The position numbers and the translations under genes are program-made. From the NCBI GenBank assembly GCA_033220425.1, contig CM065651.1:3472001-3536000 (forward strand): a DNA stretch of 64,000 nt, read 5' to 3'. The notes below the pieces were generated by a model. That model did no database searches and was not told the DNA's origin. It saw only the letters and a program-made list of their open reading frames with translations. This DNA comes from Lepraria neglecta (Eukaryota > Ascomycota > Lecanoromycetes > Lecanorales > Stereocaulaceae). Below, in pieces: positions 35,403-46,842 of this stretch (position 1 is its first letter; each line of letters opens with the position of its first letter).

Positions 35403-36756
35403 TCAATTTCCGTGGACCTGGTTGATTTCTTTGATTCCTGCCTTCTGATTCTCTTTTACTCTTGCCTGAGCTAGCTTGACGTCTGACTCCTCTGCCTCTT
35501 GAATTAGCCCCAGTTTTTCCGATCTCTTCTTTGCGTCCTTGCGTTCCTCAGACAGCTGCATGTCTGTCATCTCAGCCTCTCGTAACAATGCCGATCTTGC
35601 TTATCTCATCTGCGCCTCCTTGAGCTGGGCATCGGACTACTTGTTGCGCTTAGACTTTCCTTCTAATTTGCTCACGCCCGAGAACACCCTGAGACGTAAT
35701 CTGGTCTTGTTTACAAGCTTCTTGAGCTGAGAACAAGAATCGTAGAAGGGGCTTGAGGAAGCCCGGATGCCTATGGAGTTCGTTTAGAGTGCTGCCGGAA
35801 AGGCGCCGCATTTCGAACACTTTCGTCTCTGTTTCGAGCTGCGAACCAAGACACATGAATCTCTTGGGTGTTTCGCTAGCTTTTATTTCTTCTTCAACCA
35901 TCGAAAAGCCGCGCAGTGCTCTGCTTGGGCCGGACGCCTTAACCTTATCGTCTCTTTGTAGCACTAGCTCAACCAGTGGTGCTCGAAAACATGTTTGTAC
36001 AATTTCAGGATAAAGCTTGGTGCTTTTACTCTGCCCTTAGGGTGCGGAATCATGCTCGTCGCGGAAATGAGCAGACATAGTCTCTCCTGCTCCAACAGGC
36101 TGCTGGAAAACATTCGTGTCCCCGCCTCTAAAGCATCGTTTGGGCATCTCCTGCCATTGCATTGAAGACCCTGGGATACGTAGTCACATTTGCTCGAGGA
36201 ACAAACATTCAGGCATCCACACTGTTTGAAGCATGTTGTGGAACTTCTGCCGTCGTCAGTCATCGTAACGGTGCAGAGAAAATATTCTGGAGGCCCTGGA
36301 GTATGCTAAAGATGTTTTGGGAGAACCCACTGTCTGTCAAGCCTGATGAAGAGGAGAGTTGTCTTCAACTAGGGATGTAACCTCTTCGGGGAGCTCTTGG
36401 TGGCACTTTAACATGACTGCGGTAGTTTTCGCCACTCCGAACGTATCCAGATCTTGAAAAGCGATCAAGTCTACTAAAATGAGGCACCTGACCGTTGTGG
36501 ACTCCATGATGGTATACCGATATCGCTCCAGCAGCGCATGCGCTCACCAAGACAAGTCGTGCTCATATCGTTGGAAGAAGATCTTTGCCTCCGAAGGACC
36601 GGCCATATCATGAGATCTAGATCTCTGCAAGATCTCGACTCCACATGGGTGAAGATGCGATGTTGTGGCGAAAGCGTTGTAAGCTTGCTCACCTGACCGG
36701 CTGTGAGTTTTCATACACGAGGAGGATCTTTCAGAAGTACTGCCATGTCGCCACAA
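35403..36756 (-). pseudogene. Long decayed gene with four TGA stops in one frame
   Basis: On the minus strand a single frame from 36756 to 35650 has protein-like content throughout (AKIFFQRYEHDLSW, TVRCLILVDLIAFQDLDTFG, QELPEEVTSLVEDNSP, EIVQTCFRAPLVELVLQRDD, RRLSGSTLNELHRHPGFLK). It is interrupted by TGA at 36544, 36337, 36256 and 36184 and TAA at 36037 (lowest base of each codon), all in register. After its end the sequence changes frame and continues as a charged probable coiled coil (AEMTDMQLSEERKDAKKRSE, about 35588-35403). Each TGA could derive from CGA by one C-to-T change. I do not recognise the family. Similar broken content may extend to about 37540. Confidence 0.6.
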
Positions 36757-37979
36757 AACCTAGAAACCGAGACGGTGAGGACGACCGAAAGCACAAAACG
36801 TAATTGGCTGCAGAGAAAATATACAGATCAGCAGCACACGGAGCTTAAATTTCCACGTTTGTCCTTCCTTACACAAGGATATACCGGTGTCACTCGCGGC
36901 GGCAGCGTAGAGGAAAGACTGCTTGATATCAAGGTTTCATATATCAGAAGCAAGGTAAGTATATGTATTGACTTAAAGGTGGAATACCTTCAATCTACAA
37001 GCCACGATCCTCTTAAGTATTCAAGCTGCCCCCTCGATTCCGATGAAAGCCGATGTTCGGATGTTTGCATCAATTAGAGACCTTTGTTTAACTTTGCTGC
37101 TTTTACCACGTTTATGGTTTCGCCAACCAATACCGCCTTGAATGGAGACTGCGTCCACACCGCTAGGCACTGACTCTTTGCTGCAGTAATGCTTGCAGCA
37201 CCTCGTCTGACGATGCCACGATCTGCGTTCTGCGTCTTGCATGTGACTACTGGCGGCTAAGATGGATCTTCTTTCCGATCTCATCCCAGTCCATGCACGC
37301 TGGTTTTGGTAGGACGTGCCGATGAAATGCATCATAGAAACATAGATTTGTGCTTACTTCATGCTTCTTCGAGCACGACGGGCCAAACCTTGAGTTAGTA
37401 TCTCATCATACCCTTGGGTTTTCGGAAAGACGCCTAGGCTGCTCGCTCCTGGACCTGTGGTTGCTATCATGCCTTTCATAAGGTGGAGAGCGGAGTCATA
37501 TATCGGTGCATCCTTGATATCAGCTGGACCATCCATGACCGAACCTGGCGCTCGTATCGCCCAGAGGCTCGGAGAGATCTTTTTTGCTCAAGCAGATTAA
37601 CTCAGATCCGTCACCGAGATCTCAAGATCTGCGTGGCAAAAAATGAAGCTAGGTAACTGTTCCTCGTAATGAGCATGTTTGCTCAATCATGCTTTGAAGT
37701 CAGCCGGGCCCATGTGCTAGAAGTCGCCGAGATATCCCTCACATGGCTTACTGGTGTAACTCGTACGAGTCTCTGGAGGGTTTCTCGACCACTATATAAA
37801 CAAAATTTCTTACACCTTTTCACTCTCGCGTTCACCTGTCTCTGAAAGCTTCCCTGATACCCAACAACACGATGCCATGATTTCTCAAAGCTTTGTTGTC
37901 CCGCAGGGGCAGCAACAAGAAGTTGGAGGTACAACCAGCGGAGCCTAAGCAGGTACGGAGACCGTATGTCAGTCCGCCC

Positions 37980-39062
37980 ATGGCCAATAATCAGTTCACC
38001 GGTGGACATAACGCTCTTACTGCGGCAACGTATGGAACCTTTTCGCTCAGCCAACAAAAGCTGTTGGATGAACACTCCGGGTCTTCTGGGTTGAAATCGT
38101 CGACAACGCCGTCCTCTCCAGATTCACAAGGGATACCCATAACTCATCCTCTCGCTCCTCGTCCTCCTCAGTCAAAGATAACAACCTTTTCTGACCAGAG
38201 GCAAGCGGATTCCAGGGCCTATGATCAGCACCAACCGTCAGCCAGCAAGCAAAAAGCACAACAAGCACCAACCAGTGCCGATCGACGAGTTTCAGTCCCT
38301 CCGATGTGGTTCAGAGAAGGACATCGAGTCCACTTGGTACGGGAACCCATCTATGGGGATTATGATCCCGAGCAGATGATGGAAGACAGAACTGGGATGA
38401 AAGAGAGGGTCTTCATGGAAAGGTCGTCGAGGGACATGATCTTCTTGGGCCAGCTCTTCCTTCACGGAGCCGTCATCTACAGGGACGATAAGACACTGGA
38501 GTACGCCTGGCAGGTGGACGACGATCCGAGGTTCGAACCAGCGACGTCGAGGACCCTCTGGTCTGAAGGCCGGCTTTGGGCCTTATTCCACAGCCTCTGC
38601 CACATCGGCGTTGACATAGAACGTATCAGACCCGAACACGTTCTCATCAAAGACTTTGCCCGAGAGTCTGGCTGGGAGGCCTTCATGCTGGAATCAAAGC
38701 GGATCGAGCACATGATCCGGCTTGTGCATGTCTGGGCCGTCGCTGACGAGGAACAGCGCCGAAAGCAAGAATCCCACTTGCTAGATATCATTTTCAGATT
38801 CCGCCAGTCCCTGCCCGACGACCTTCAGCAGCCTTCCTTCCGTGAGCCAACGGACAGCCTTTGGCACTGTCGGGAATTCTCCACAGAAATCATAGGTGTA
38901 TGTGACAAAGGGTTCCCGACACGTGCACTGCTCGAGGCCCGCCTCAAGGATGAGCACAACGTTCCCGAAAAATGTCTATACAAGGTAATACAGGACGATC
39001 CGGAAGTGGAGGCGTCCGCGGAGGCGGAATATTGTTCGTGGTTTGCACTCGATGGGAACTGA
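37980..39062 (+). CDS. Uncharacterised protein
   Basis: The frame is open from about 37886 to the stop at 39062. No ATG occurs before 37980 (MANNQFTGGHNA), so either that is the start (360 residues) or an upstream exon splices in at the CCCGCAG acceptor near 37905. The first third is Pro/Ser/Gln-rich and disordered. From about residue 110 a well-folded part begins (VPPMWFREGHRVHLVREPIY) with conserved-looking Trp, Arg and charged blocks (RDMIFLGQLFLHGAVIYRDD, FHSLCHIGVDIERIRPEHVL). It has no signal peptide, membrane segment or familiar catalytic motif. Codon content is clean and the frame intact, so I take it as a real gene. Function unknown. Confidence 0.65.
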   Translation: MANNQFTGGHNALTAATYGTFSLSQQKLLDEHSGSSGLKSSTTPSSPDSQGIPITHPLAPRPPQSKITTFSDQRQADSRAYDQHQPSASKQKAQQAPTSADRRVSVPPMWFREGHRVHLVREPIYGDYDPEQMMEDRTGMKERVFMERSSRDMIFLGQLFLHGAVIYRDDKTLEYAWQVDDDPRFEPATSRTLWSEGRLWALFHSLCHIGVDIERIRPEHVLIKDFARESGWEAFMLESKRIEHMIRLVHVWAVADEEQRRKQESHLLDIIFRFRQSLPDDLQQPSFREPTDSLWHCREFSTEIIGVCDKGFPTRALLEARLKDEHNVPEKCLYKVIQDDPEVEASAEAEYCSWFALDGN

Positions 39063-41996
39063 CGAAACGATGACGCAGAAACATTGGTGCCCCTGATTGC
39101 CAGGCTGTGGTCATCATTCACAACGAGGTCAATGACAATATCAAGTCTTGTAGGCAGGGGAATCAGCATTGCACGGTTGATGTGCATAATTGAGAATTGC
39201 ATCTGCCCTAATTTGCTCAGCGTCCTAACGACCCAGGTCAATTCTGTAGATGAGGGAGCAAGATACGTCAGCATGGTACCCTATAGTCAAAAGCAAATAT
39301 ACTAATTTTCAATCGGAACACGAAACGGTCTTCTCATCCATTTCGACTTAATTATCTTGTGCCTTTGTCTCTTTGTCTGTTTTCTGGAGTGCCGGAGTAC
39401 CTTTTCTATCACGCTGCTACTGATGTGCTTGATAGGGACTCGGATCAGCTCTGCCCGTGTAGACGTGATTGTTGCGCTCAAGTAAAAACGCCAGATTGTA
39501 TGTCAGGTACCCAACGTCTCAGTCATGCAATCATCATCAGTCAGTAAGAACCCGATCCTCATGCGTTTCGATCAGCGTTTGATCATAGTCTCTTCTCTTG
39601 CCATCGGAGGTTTGGGGTTTGCAAACATCCATGTTCTCGTGAAATCTTGTAGAACGTGATACTGAGAAGTTAACGATTTTCTTCCGGGATTGCCGCAAGA
39701 GATAAGACAATCTCGTCCGTTACTTAAAGCCAAGGAGTGCCAACTCTTTCATAGATAATCTGATACCTAAGGAGGCATTGTACATCGCAAAACACTTAAG
39801 GAACAACATATTTCCAAAGCCTTTGCATCGAAATAAAGTTCCACGGCGGGAAGGTGCGCTAGTGAAACCTTGGCGATCACCTTAATTTAACGTGTGCAAC
39901 GATAGCACAAATGCTCAAGTGCTCCAACGGCTCGTAAGCTACAAAACGCCATCTATATGCTCAATACCCTTCGAGTACAGAGGTCATAAAAATAGAGATC
40001 AAGCCAAGAAGTGGAAAGCATGATGCTCTTTGACCCATACTCCTACGTTATCACAATTTCCAACGCCGCCCAAAGTCCACGAAGACCCTGCTCATAGGCC
40101 TCTAAGAAATGGCAAATCCTTGATATGACTCGATGTATAATGCTGAAGATGGTGACGCTATTCGGCCACAAGAGCTCCAGCCGGCTTCCAAGAGACGAAT
40201 GCCGATCTTGCGGACTCGCTGTATCTCGACCATCAGTAAACGACGCGAACAAGGACCGTGCTTTTCGTAACTTTTGTATAGAGACTGTCTTTCCTGCCGG
40301 TTTACTGGTGCTGTTGGCCAGGACTCAGTGCCTAGTCCTGCGGGAGTGCTTGTCTTTGACATGAAATGTAATGCTATCATCAACAGCGCCGGCTGCCCAC
40401 GATGTTAGCGAGGACACTCAATCTAGGCCAATCCGATCAACAGCATTTACTGTGATCATGTCAAGTCCATGACAAGGATGTCCGTGAAAGATATTGCTGC
40501 CAGATTTCTGTTGGGGTCATCATCACGCTGCGATGGGGCTCCACGGTCTGAGCAAACATGATTGGTGGACCATTTTCCCCGCTCTAACTTTTCGCTTTAT
40601 ATTTTCAAACGCGTCAAAAGATAAAACACTTCATTAGTTTTATTTCTGGTTATCGGGAACCGTTCTAAGATTTAGCTGCCACTATCTCTAAGGGGATAAC
40701 AAGCACCAGTTTCTTTTTGCTATTTTGAAGGTCCGGAGTTCGACGCCCGTGTTCGTCGATTCTTTTTGGCCTTTTTAGTTCCGATACTTTTGCTCCATTC
40801 CGCTTACGGCGGAATTCAGCCCTTGGCCACACGTCACATCAGCGCCATGGTGCTGCTGTCGGTCACGTGAACCTACGCAAATGCTCCTGTGAGTTGCTGG
40901 TTCAGCTCTTGGATTATCATCTCCGACCCACCCATTCTCGATGAAGATGCTGCTCCTCAAACTTAAGCCACGCGATTATCATGGACAAGTTGACCTATAT
41001 CCCCGGTGATTATGGCCTTTCTCGGCTATTGAACCAGAGCTACCTTCCACCGAGCCACGGATGAATTAGCACCAATGCTCATTATCAAATACTTGAAGCA
41101 AAAAAGCAGTAGCATTATATATATTTGGTAAAGATCGTGGTTCCCGTGCTATGGGCCTTGCCCGTTAGTCATGATCTAGCATTCGATTCGAATAGCATGG
41201 CTTTGAAGTCTTTTGAGGTGCATCATCATGGAAAGGGCTACACATGATTCAATGAGGCTGCTGTGACAGGCTCTATGAATATACCACAGCCGGTATCGGA
41301 ATGGACTGTCAGCGGATAGCATCGCCGCCATCTCCCATCACGATGTGTTTGGCCAAGACTATCTTCCTCGGCCTGTGGCACTGTCACGAGGATTCTTGTC
41401 AAAGTAGTACTCTGAAGATGCTGCCAAGCCGTGTCGCATTTTGTTCCAACGTTTTGATGTGATTGGTCCAGCTCTCGTCCATATTCGGTAAATGCATATA
41501 TACCCGGGCTCTCCTATCGCCGGTACTCCACGCGTAACGCCCTTCGGCAGGGGCAATAGCGGATCTTCATTTGGTGGTAGTGGATGCTGATCCTTCCAGA
41601 GCTTTCTCGTTGCTTGCTGTAGGACAATCGGCGACTTTCTTCAGTGACTGGGTCTCTCGTCCTACATGGTACAGAAAGAAAACCAGCGTCACCTGAGGGA
41701 GGCTTAACCTTGTATGCTGTAAGTAATGAGTATAAAAGGCCATGGAAATCCTTGCTGTTCCTCCACTTGTCGGGCCTTCACAAGCATCCTTCGCATCCGA
41801 AGACCAATTTCGCTCAAAATTCGAACGCCCTCAGCACACAGACTTCCCCCCACCCTTCGCACTCAAATTCGACCACTCCACCACAAGTCATACTTCGACA
41901 GCAAGTCCGGCTTCGCTATACCGGTTAAACACAAGTCTCGTACTTAGACCCATAGCGCGGCATGCGGTAGCTATTGCTAATAGGTTTCAGCGCAAA
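39063..41996. other. Gene-poor interval
   Basis: About 2.9 kb with no supportable gene. Open frames are under 100 codons and featureless. Nothing repetitive stands out. A GTTCGANNC word followed by a T run near 40739-40768 resembles a Pol III B box and terminator, but no tRNA fold can be drawn around it. Confidence 0.4.
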
Positions 41997-42317
41997 ATGT
42001 GCTCACTAGAGAAAGAACTTTACCAAGGATGCGGGCACTCTAAAGTCTTCTACGTCCGCAAATGCAGCAGACCTAGATCAAGGTATGCCGCATCCATATA
42101 TGCCTATGCCGCCTACTAAAGTTTCGTTCAGGAGGTGCTTTTCTCAGGAAACGACATCAAAGTAAGCGCATGGCCTCAAACATGTTGACGCATAACGTTA
42201 ATGTGTACACACAGCATATGGGTCAGAGGAAAATGCTGTTCGTGCCACTGCTTCTCTCATAATCAGGGGCTTGTGCTAATGGTTCCGTATAGCAGATTGT
42301 CGTCGTGCGGACCGTGA
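41997..42317 (+). CDS. Cys/His-rich 72-residue protein, three exons
   Basis: I assemble exons 41997-42082, 42132-42161 and 42215-42317. Both introns (49 and 53 bp) have GT-AG ends; the first (GTATGC) contains a CTACTAAAG branch-like site just before its acceptor, and the second starts GTAAGC. The joined frame is 219 bases, 72 residues. It starts MCSLEKELYQGCGHSKVFYV, continues with KCSRPRSRRC, and carries GKCCSCHCFSH in the last exon. The Cys/His spacing suggests a small zinc-binding fold. Fungal genomes hold many small proteins starting MC with a CGH motif, and this resembles them in my memory. No signal peptide is present, so it is probably not a secreted effector. Function unknown. Confidence 0.55.
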
Positions 42318-43415
42318 GGAGGAAAGAAGACGCCGACGGCGTCGTTAGTTCTCAAGTGGAAGGTAGAAGAATGTAAGGGTAGCTTGCTCTTGGACGAGAA
42401 CATGGTTCGTTGGTGTGTAGAGTAGGATCTAACAAATCCTCAACACACTCTCATTATCTACATTTGTCTTATCCCCGTCTTTTCCGCTACTGCTTTGCTT
42501 GCACGCCATATCGCTACCTTGTTTATCACCATACACAAGACCTCGTTTGCACTGATAAATTCAATATCATGCCGTACGCAGGTGCATGTAGATTTTAATG
42601 GCCTCAGGTTCGCGAAGTACTAATAACCTAATAGTTTGCTGCAAGCCTTACACATTTTAAACTCTTCTTTACTGTTGTAACCCAAGTTTCCAGCTTCTTC
42701 ACATAAATAAATAGCGGCTATCTGATGCAGCTGGTTAGGAACTCGCCCTGAAAGGCAGACAAACGAAGTTTTATTTTTCAATATATCAGCTTGCAAGAAG
42801 CTTCATTGCCGTCCAACTCATCACCTGCAAGCAAGAGATTTACCCTTTGTGACTCTTCAGAAGCAGAATTTGCCGTTTATAACATTCTCGGGAGAGAGTT
42901 AAGGTTCGGCTCTGAACTCTTTTTCTTCAATAATATGCAGGAACTATCCGTGACATTCTTGTGTCAGGCCACTCAATAACTCTTCCTGCATGATTATGGT
43001 CACAAGCCTCGCTCAATTTTCTTATGTACTGTGACACTAACAGGGGCAAATTACGATGGAATCCGTCTTTATGCTCTTCTCTTGTATCTTCATTCACTGT
43101 CTTACCTAGCACCCACCTTTGAAATCTCTTCAAGAAATTTTCTTCAAACAGCTATCCAGATATATGCACACCGGTCTTGATACCTGTAATCACTATCCTT
43201 TTCGATTGCTAACACTACGCAAATATGTGCTATAGAAACGATGTACATGACATAAATGCTGGCGCCTGGAGGCCAAGGTCATCACGGCATGCGACTCTCC
43301 CCAAACTTAGTATGTTGTCGCCCCCATCTCCGCTCTTAGGTTCTTCTAACACTGAAACCAGTGGCTGCCATAGTAAAATAACGACAAAAGAGTAAGACTC
43401 CCACCGCAGCACGTC
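42318..43415. other. Interval without recognisable features
   Basis: About 1.1 kb with only short, featureless open frames on both strands. It would include the 3' end of the small Cys/His-rich gene. Confidence 0.4.
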
Positions 43416-43706
43416 ATGCTGGTCCAAGCAATACTAACGTATATCTATAGCTACTGGGTCGCCGGAAACTGTCGTTGGTTCCCCCGTCGTGAATCTGACG
43501 AAGGGATCCATGCCAACGACTTTTCCGCAGCAACCTGCGGCAAACACTCAGGAAAAACCTTCACACCCCTGATCTCACAAGGAAAGAAGGGCATGACGCA
43601 TAACCGAGCGAACTGTAAATTAGGCGAACCGAAGGGGCCTGCCTCAAATGAAGCAGAGAACGGAGGGTCGGACGTAGGTTCGACTGCGAGTGAGGAGGCA
43701 GGGTAG
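43416..43706 (+). CDS. Possible small protein or exon, unknown
   Basis: An open frame with reasonable protein-like content (WVAGNCRWFPRRESDEG, ATCGKHSGKTF, then an acidic Gly/Ser/Glu tail) ends at TAG. Three cysteines and one CGKH motif are present. The segment before about 43453 looks intronic (a TATCTATAG acceptor at 43444-43452), so a 5' exon may be missing. The antisense strand is also open over the same span. I cannot decide between a real exon and chance. Confidence 0.25.
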   Translation: MLVQAILTYIYSYWVAGNCRWFPRRESDEGIHANDFSAATCGKHSGKTFTPLISQGKKGMTHNRANCKLGEPKGPASNEAENGGSDVGSTASEEAG

Positions 43707-44300
43707 CGTGGGTGAGAGGGTAGGATAGCTTGTTGGGAGAAGTGTTCTGGTATCTTTGTTGGAGTTGGAGGGATGCGGGATGTGTTGAGGTACGCTTTGT
43801 GTAGGGTAGCATCCATAAGATCTCCTGCATGTGTTTGCATGTAACCACCGCACAAGGTCCCCCTATGGCCCCGAATATTGATCATGTCCCTTGTTTCTTG
43901 GGATAAAAAGAGGATACTCGGCGATATCGAATGCCTTTGGAGAAGACGCTAGACCTTTAGCTTGAATAACTTAGTGTAGTTCCTATTGTGAAAAAGGCTA
44001 TTCTTCCCACGTATGCGTGGTGAGCCGCTCGAAGCGGAGTCCACTTACAACACCTTTGGTCGTTTGATACCTTGTCGGAAACATGGCTTGACTTATCTCC
44101 TGCGGCCATCTCCTATCTTTCGCCTTCACTACTTCCAACATCCAACATCTCGAATAAATTTAGTTAAAGCTCCATTAACAAACGTGAGGTACGTTAATCA
44201 TGATAACCAAGAACTCCCAAAGGTAAAGGTATTATCTGACACAATACAGGATCACCGCTGGAAGGGCAGGCGCTCTCCCCAAAAAGCTGAGGTCAAGACG

Positions 44301-45022
44301 ATGTCATCTAGCCACCAACACCTTGACGTTCCCATCTCAACACAGCCAATGCCAAGCATGCACGGTTATGCCTTGACCATTCCCTTCGAAGCCAGCTCGC
44401 GACCATCAAGGAAGCGTCATACCAATATCATGAGCCAAGCAGCAGAACGATGGGGCTGGTTCCCTCGCGCTCGACACTGGGACGAAGAGCTTAGTACTTG
44501 GCTTGGTACCCTTGGATATTTCTCCTCCGAGATCCGTGAGCAAATCATCGACATTGTTCTGAAACCTCACAACGACTGCACTATTCTGTGGCCCGAACGT
44601 GCTCCAGAAGAACGAAACCGAAAACAAAAAAATACGTGTGGCGCTCTCAGTTTGACTTGTCAAAGCAATATAGCTTAATTGAGACTAGAAATCTCGCACG
44701 CAACTCTGTTGACCTTCTTGAGGCTTGCTGTGACTGCTGGGATTCGACCGACATTTTCTCGCAGTTGCCTCGGAGGTTGGAGAGACTTTGCTTCACGCTC
44801 GACTACAGTTGGAGGATCTATCTTGAATCCGTGCCATACGTTGCGATGGGCATCAGTGGAGGATTCAGCCATATCGACTACACTGTGGGACCATTGGACT
44901 TTTACACAAAACAGGCTGAGAGATGCGTGCCAGAAGCGAATGTTAGCCTTGGATTCTCCTTTGTAATATTGTCTCAAAAAATCAAGGATACGCTCAATGC
45001 GGTCTTCGATGAGCTTGACTAG
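44301..45022 (+). pseudogene. Fungal F-box-like gene, paralog 1, frame disrupted
   Basis: The ATG at 44301 begins MSSSHQHLDVP. The frame continues through RWGWFPRARHWDEE and LGTLGYFSSEIREQIIDIVL, the LGxLxxEIRxxI pattern common in fungal F-box-like proteins. It ends at a TAA near 44676. A second frame overlaps it and carries the rest: FDLSKQYSLIETRNLARNS, QLPRRLERLCFTLDYSW and a C-terminus KDTLNAVFDELD at 45022. No GT-AG pair in the right phase joins the two, so a frameshift near 44600-44640 is the simplest reading. An upstream open segment from 44013 lacks family features. Confidence 0.5.
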
Positions 45023-45551
45023 AATTAGGATGGTGTGGATTAGCTTTTGCACGAAGCTAGCTCAATGCCTCTGAGAAATTTACCCACCACTCTAAAGTTC
45101 GAATTCCAGCGAAGAGTAGCTTTGAGCTCAACATGTCAATCGATTCATCCATGTTTGAAACCCATAGTTGAATAAGTGATTCAACGTGCCCCAATGGTTG
45201 GCCGATGTATAAATTCTTGTACTAGTACCTCTCCGTAGGAACGGTCTAGGCGGTCAAAGCGTGAATCATATATAATACCTCAGCTGTCCCCGACAATTCC
45301 TTGGACATCTTACTACTTGCCATCTCTAATCAGTTCGGTTTACTTCTAATACGTATGGTTCTTAGAACATCCAACCTAATGGCCGTGAGAGAACACAAGA
45401 TTTGTAAATCATGATATCAAAGAGTCTAAATACATAGAATCTGGAAAGCGCCTGACATTGATATAGCTTCATCTATCATCAGCACACACCCATAAAAGCT
45501 GCACTGCAGAGCAAAGACATAAAAATCAGCGACAATAAAAGCTTCCAAGGT

Positions 45552-46497
45552 ATGCTGATGACATCTTCCTCACACCTTGGACGAGTTGAACGCGAAAAAG
45601 GCCTGACGACTGAACAGGCCCGACAGCATAAAGCCCACCGTCAACTCAAAGAAGTCGCGTTCAAAGAGTAGGTCGATGCTCCCCTAAAACCACAAGTCTT
45701 GAGTTTTGCCGAGCTTGCTACGGACGTGAACGACTGTTCGATCACCCTTCCATTTACAGCCGACAAAGCATCGTAGAGGCATAGAGCCAAAGTCTTTGAG
45801 TAGACAAAATAGCGTTGGTCCTGGTTCACAGAAGCTCGACAGCTCGATGAGGCACGTGGTACCCACCTTGGCACATTAGGCTACCTTCCGCTGGAGATCA
45901 GACAGATGATCTACAGCTTCCATCATTCTACATGATTCCAATTGCAAGCTCCAACATTCTTGGTTCGACGGCTACTGTTAGCGGCCACAACATTATTCGT
46001 GGCAACTATACTGCCCATTTTACGAACAGGCTTATGTCTGGAACCATGGGTGGAATCATCCGTGTTTCGAATTGACTTCGTCAATTCTCAAAGCCGAAGC
46101 TCGAGATTTCTTCATCTCCACGACCACCTTCATTCTCGATTGTCCAAAGATACTGGATGGCTTCTTAAGCCGACTGGATACTTATCAACACCACCTATTT
46201 CGACGCGTTGAACTTAGAGTACGTGGCCGACACTGGCGTAGTTGCTGTTTCAAGTCAAAATGCGAGTGCGACAAGGCGTGGATCGCTACTTGCGCACGAT
46301 TGCCTTCGGCTCTAACATCGGTGAGGCTCAAATTTGACGAATTCAGCGAAGGATTAGAAGGCGTCAAGGAGGAGCTGTCGATTCTAGGGATCCTCACGAA
46401 GCAGACTAGGCGATACGCGACTGCAGCGAAGATCTCTCTTGACTCGAACTTGCTTCGCACAAATGTTCTCAATCGAGTGCCAGATGAGCTTCACTAG
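45552..46497 (+). pseudogene. Fungal F-box-like gene, paralog 2, frame disrupted
   Basis: This is a second copy of the pattern at 44.3 kb. An N-terminus at 45558 reads MTSSSHLGRVE. At 45813 the frame reads RWSWFTEARQLDEARG and LGTLGYLPLEIRQMIYSF, matching paralog 1 in order and spacing. A TGA follows. A second frame reads SGTMGGIIRVSN and stops at TGA. A third gives LTSSILKAEARDFFISTTTF through to VPDELH and a stop at 46497. Two or more frame changes separate the pieces. The tandem arrangement, 1.3 kb apart on the same strand, points to local duplication followed by decay of both copies. Confidence 0.5.
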
Positions 46498-46842
46498 AGA
46501 GATGTGAACGATACTAGTCACTTAATGCCATGACCAAGAAGCGTAGACAGAAAGAATCATATCCTACGAACGTGATGCTCTGTGACATCTACCATTATCG
46601 CTGAGCCTCACAAAGCACAACTCTAGCTTTGCTGCATGGATGGTTGTTCATCTCCTGGGTTCGATAAGGGGAACTGTGATATTCTGCATTTTATCATGTT
46701 ACAGACGGTTGTGACTGGCCACAGCAACAGCAGATGAATGATTTCATCAATAAAAACCTGACGAACTTCTACCGAGGGGCTTACCCTCCCACGTCAAAGT
46801 AGATTGCTTTGATCCCTATCAATCTTCCAACCACCCAATCTC

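Noticed and set aside
40732-40768. Possible tRNA (GTTCGANNC word followed by a T run)
   Set aside because: No paired anticodon arm or acceptor stem can be drawn upstream, so it is probably chance.
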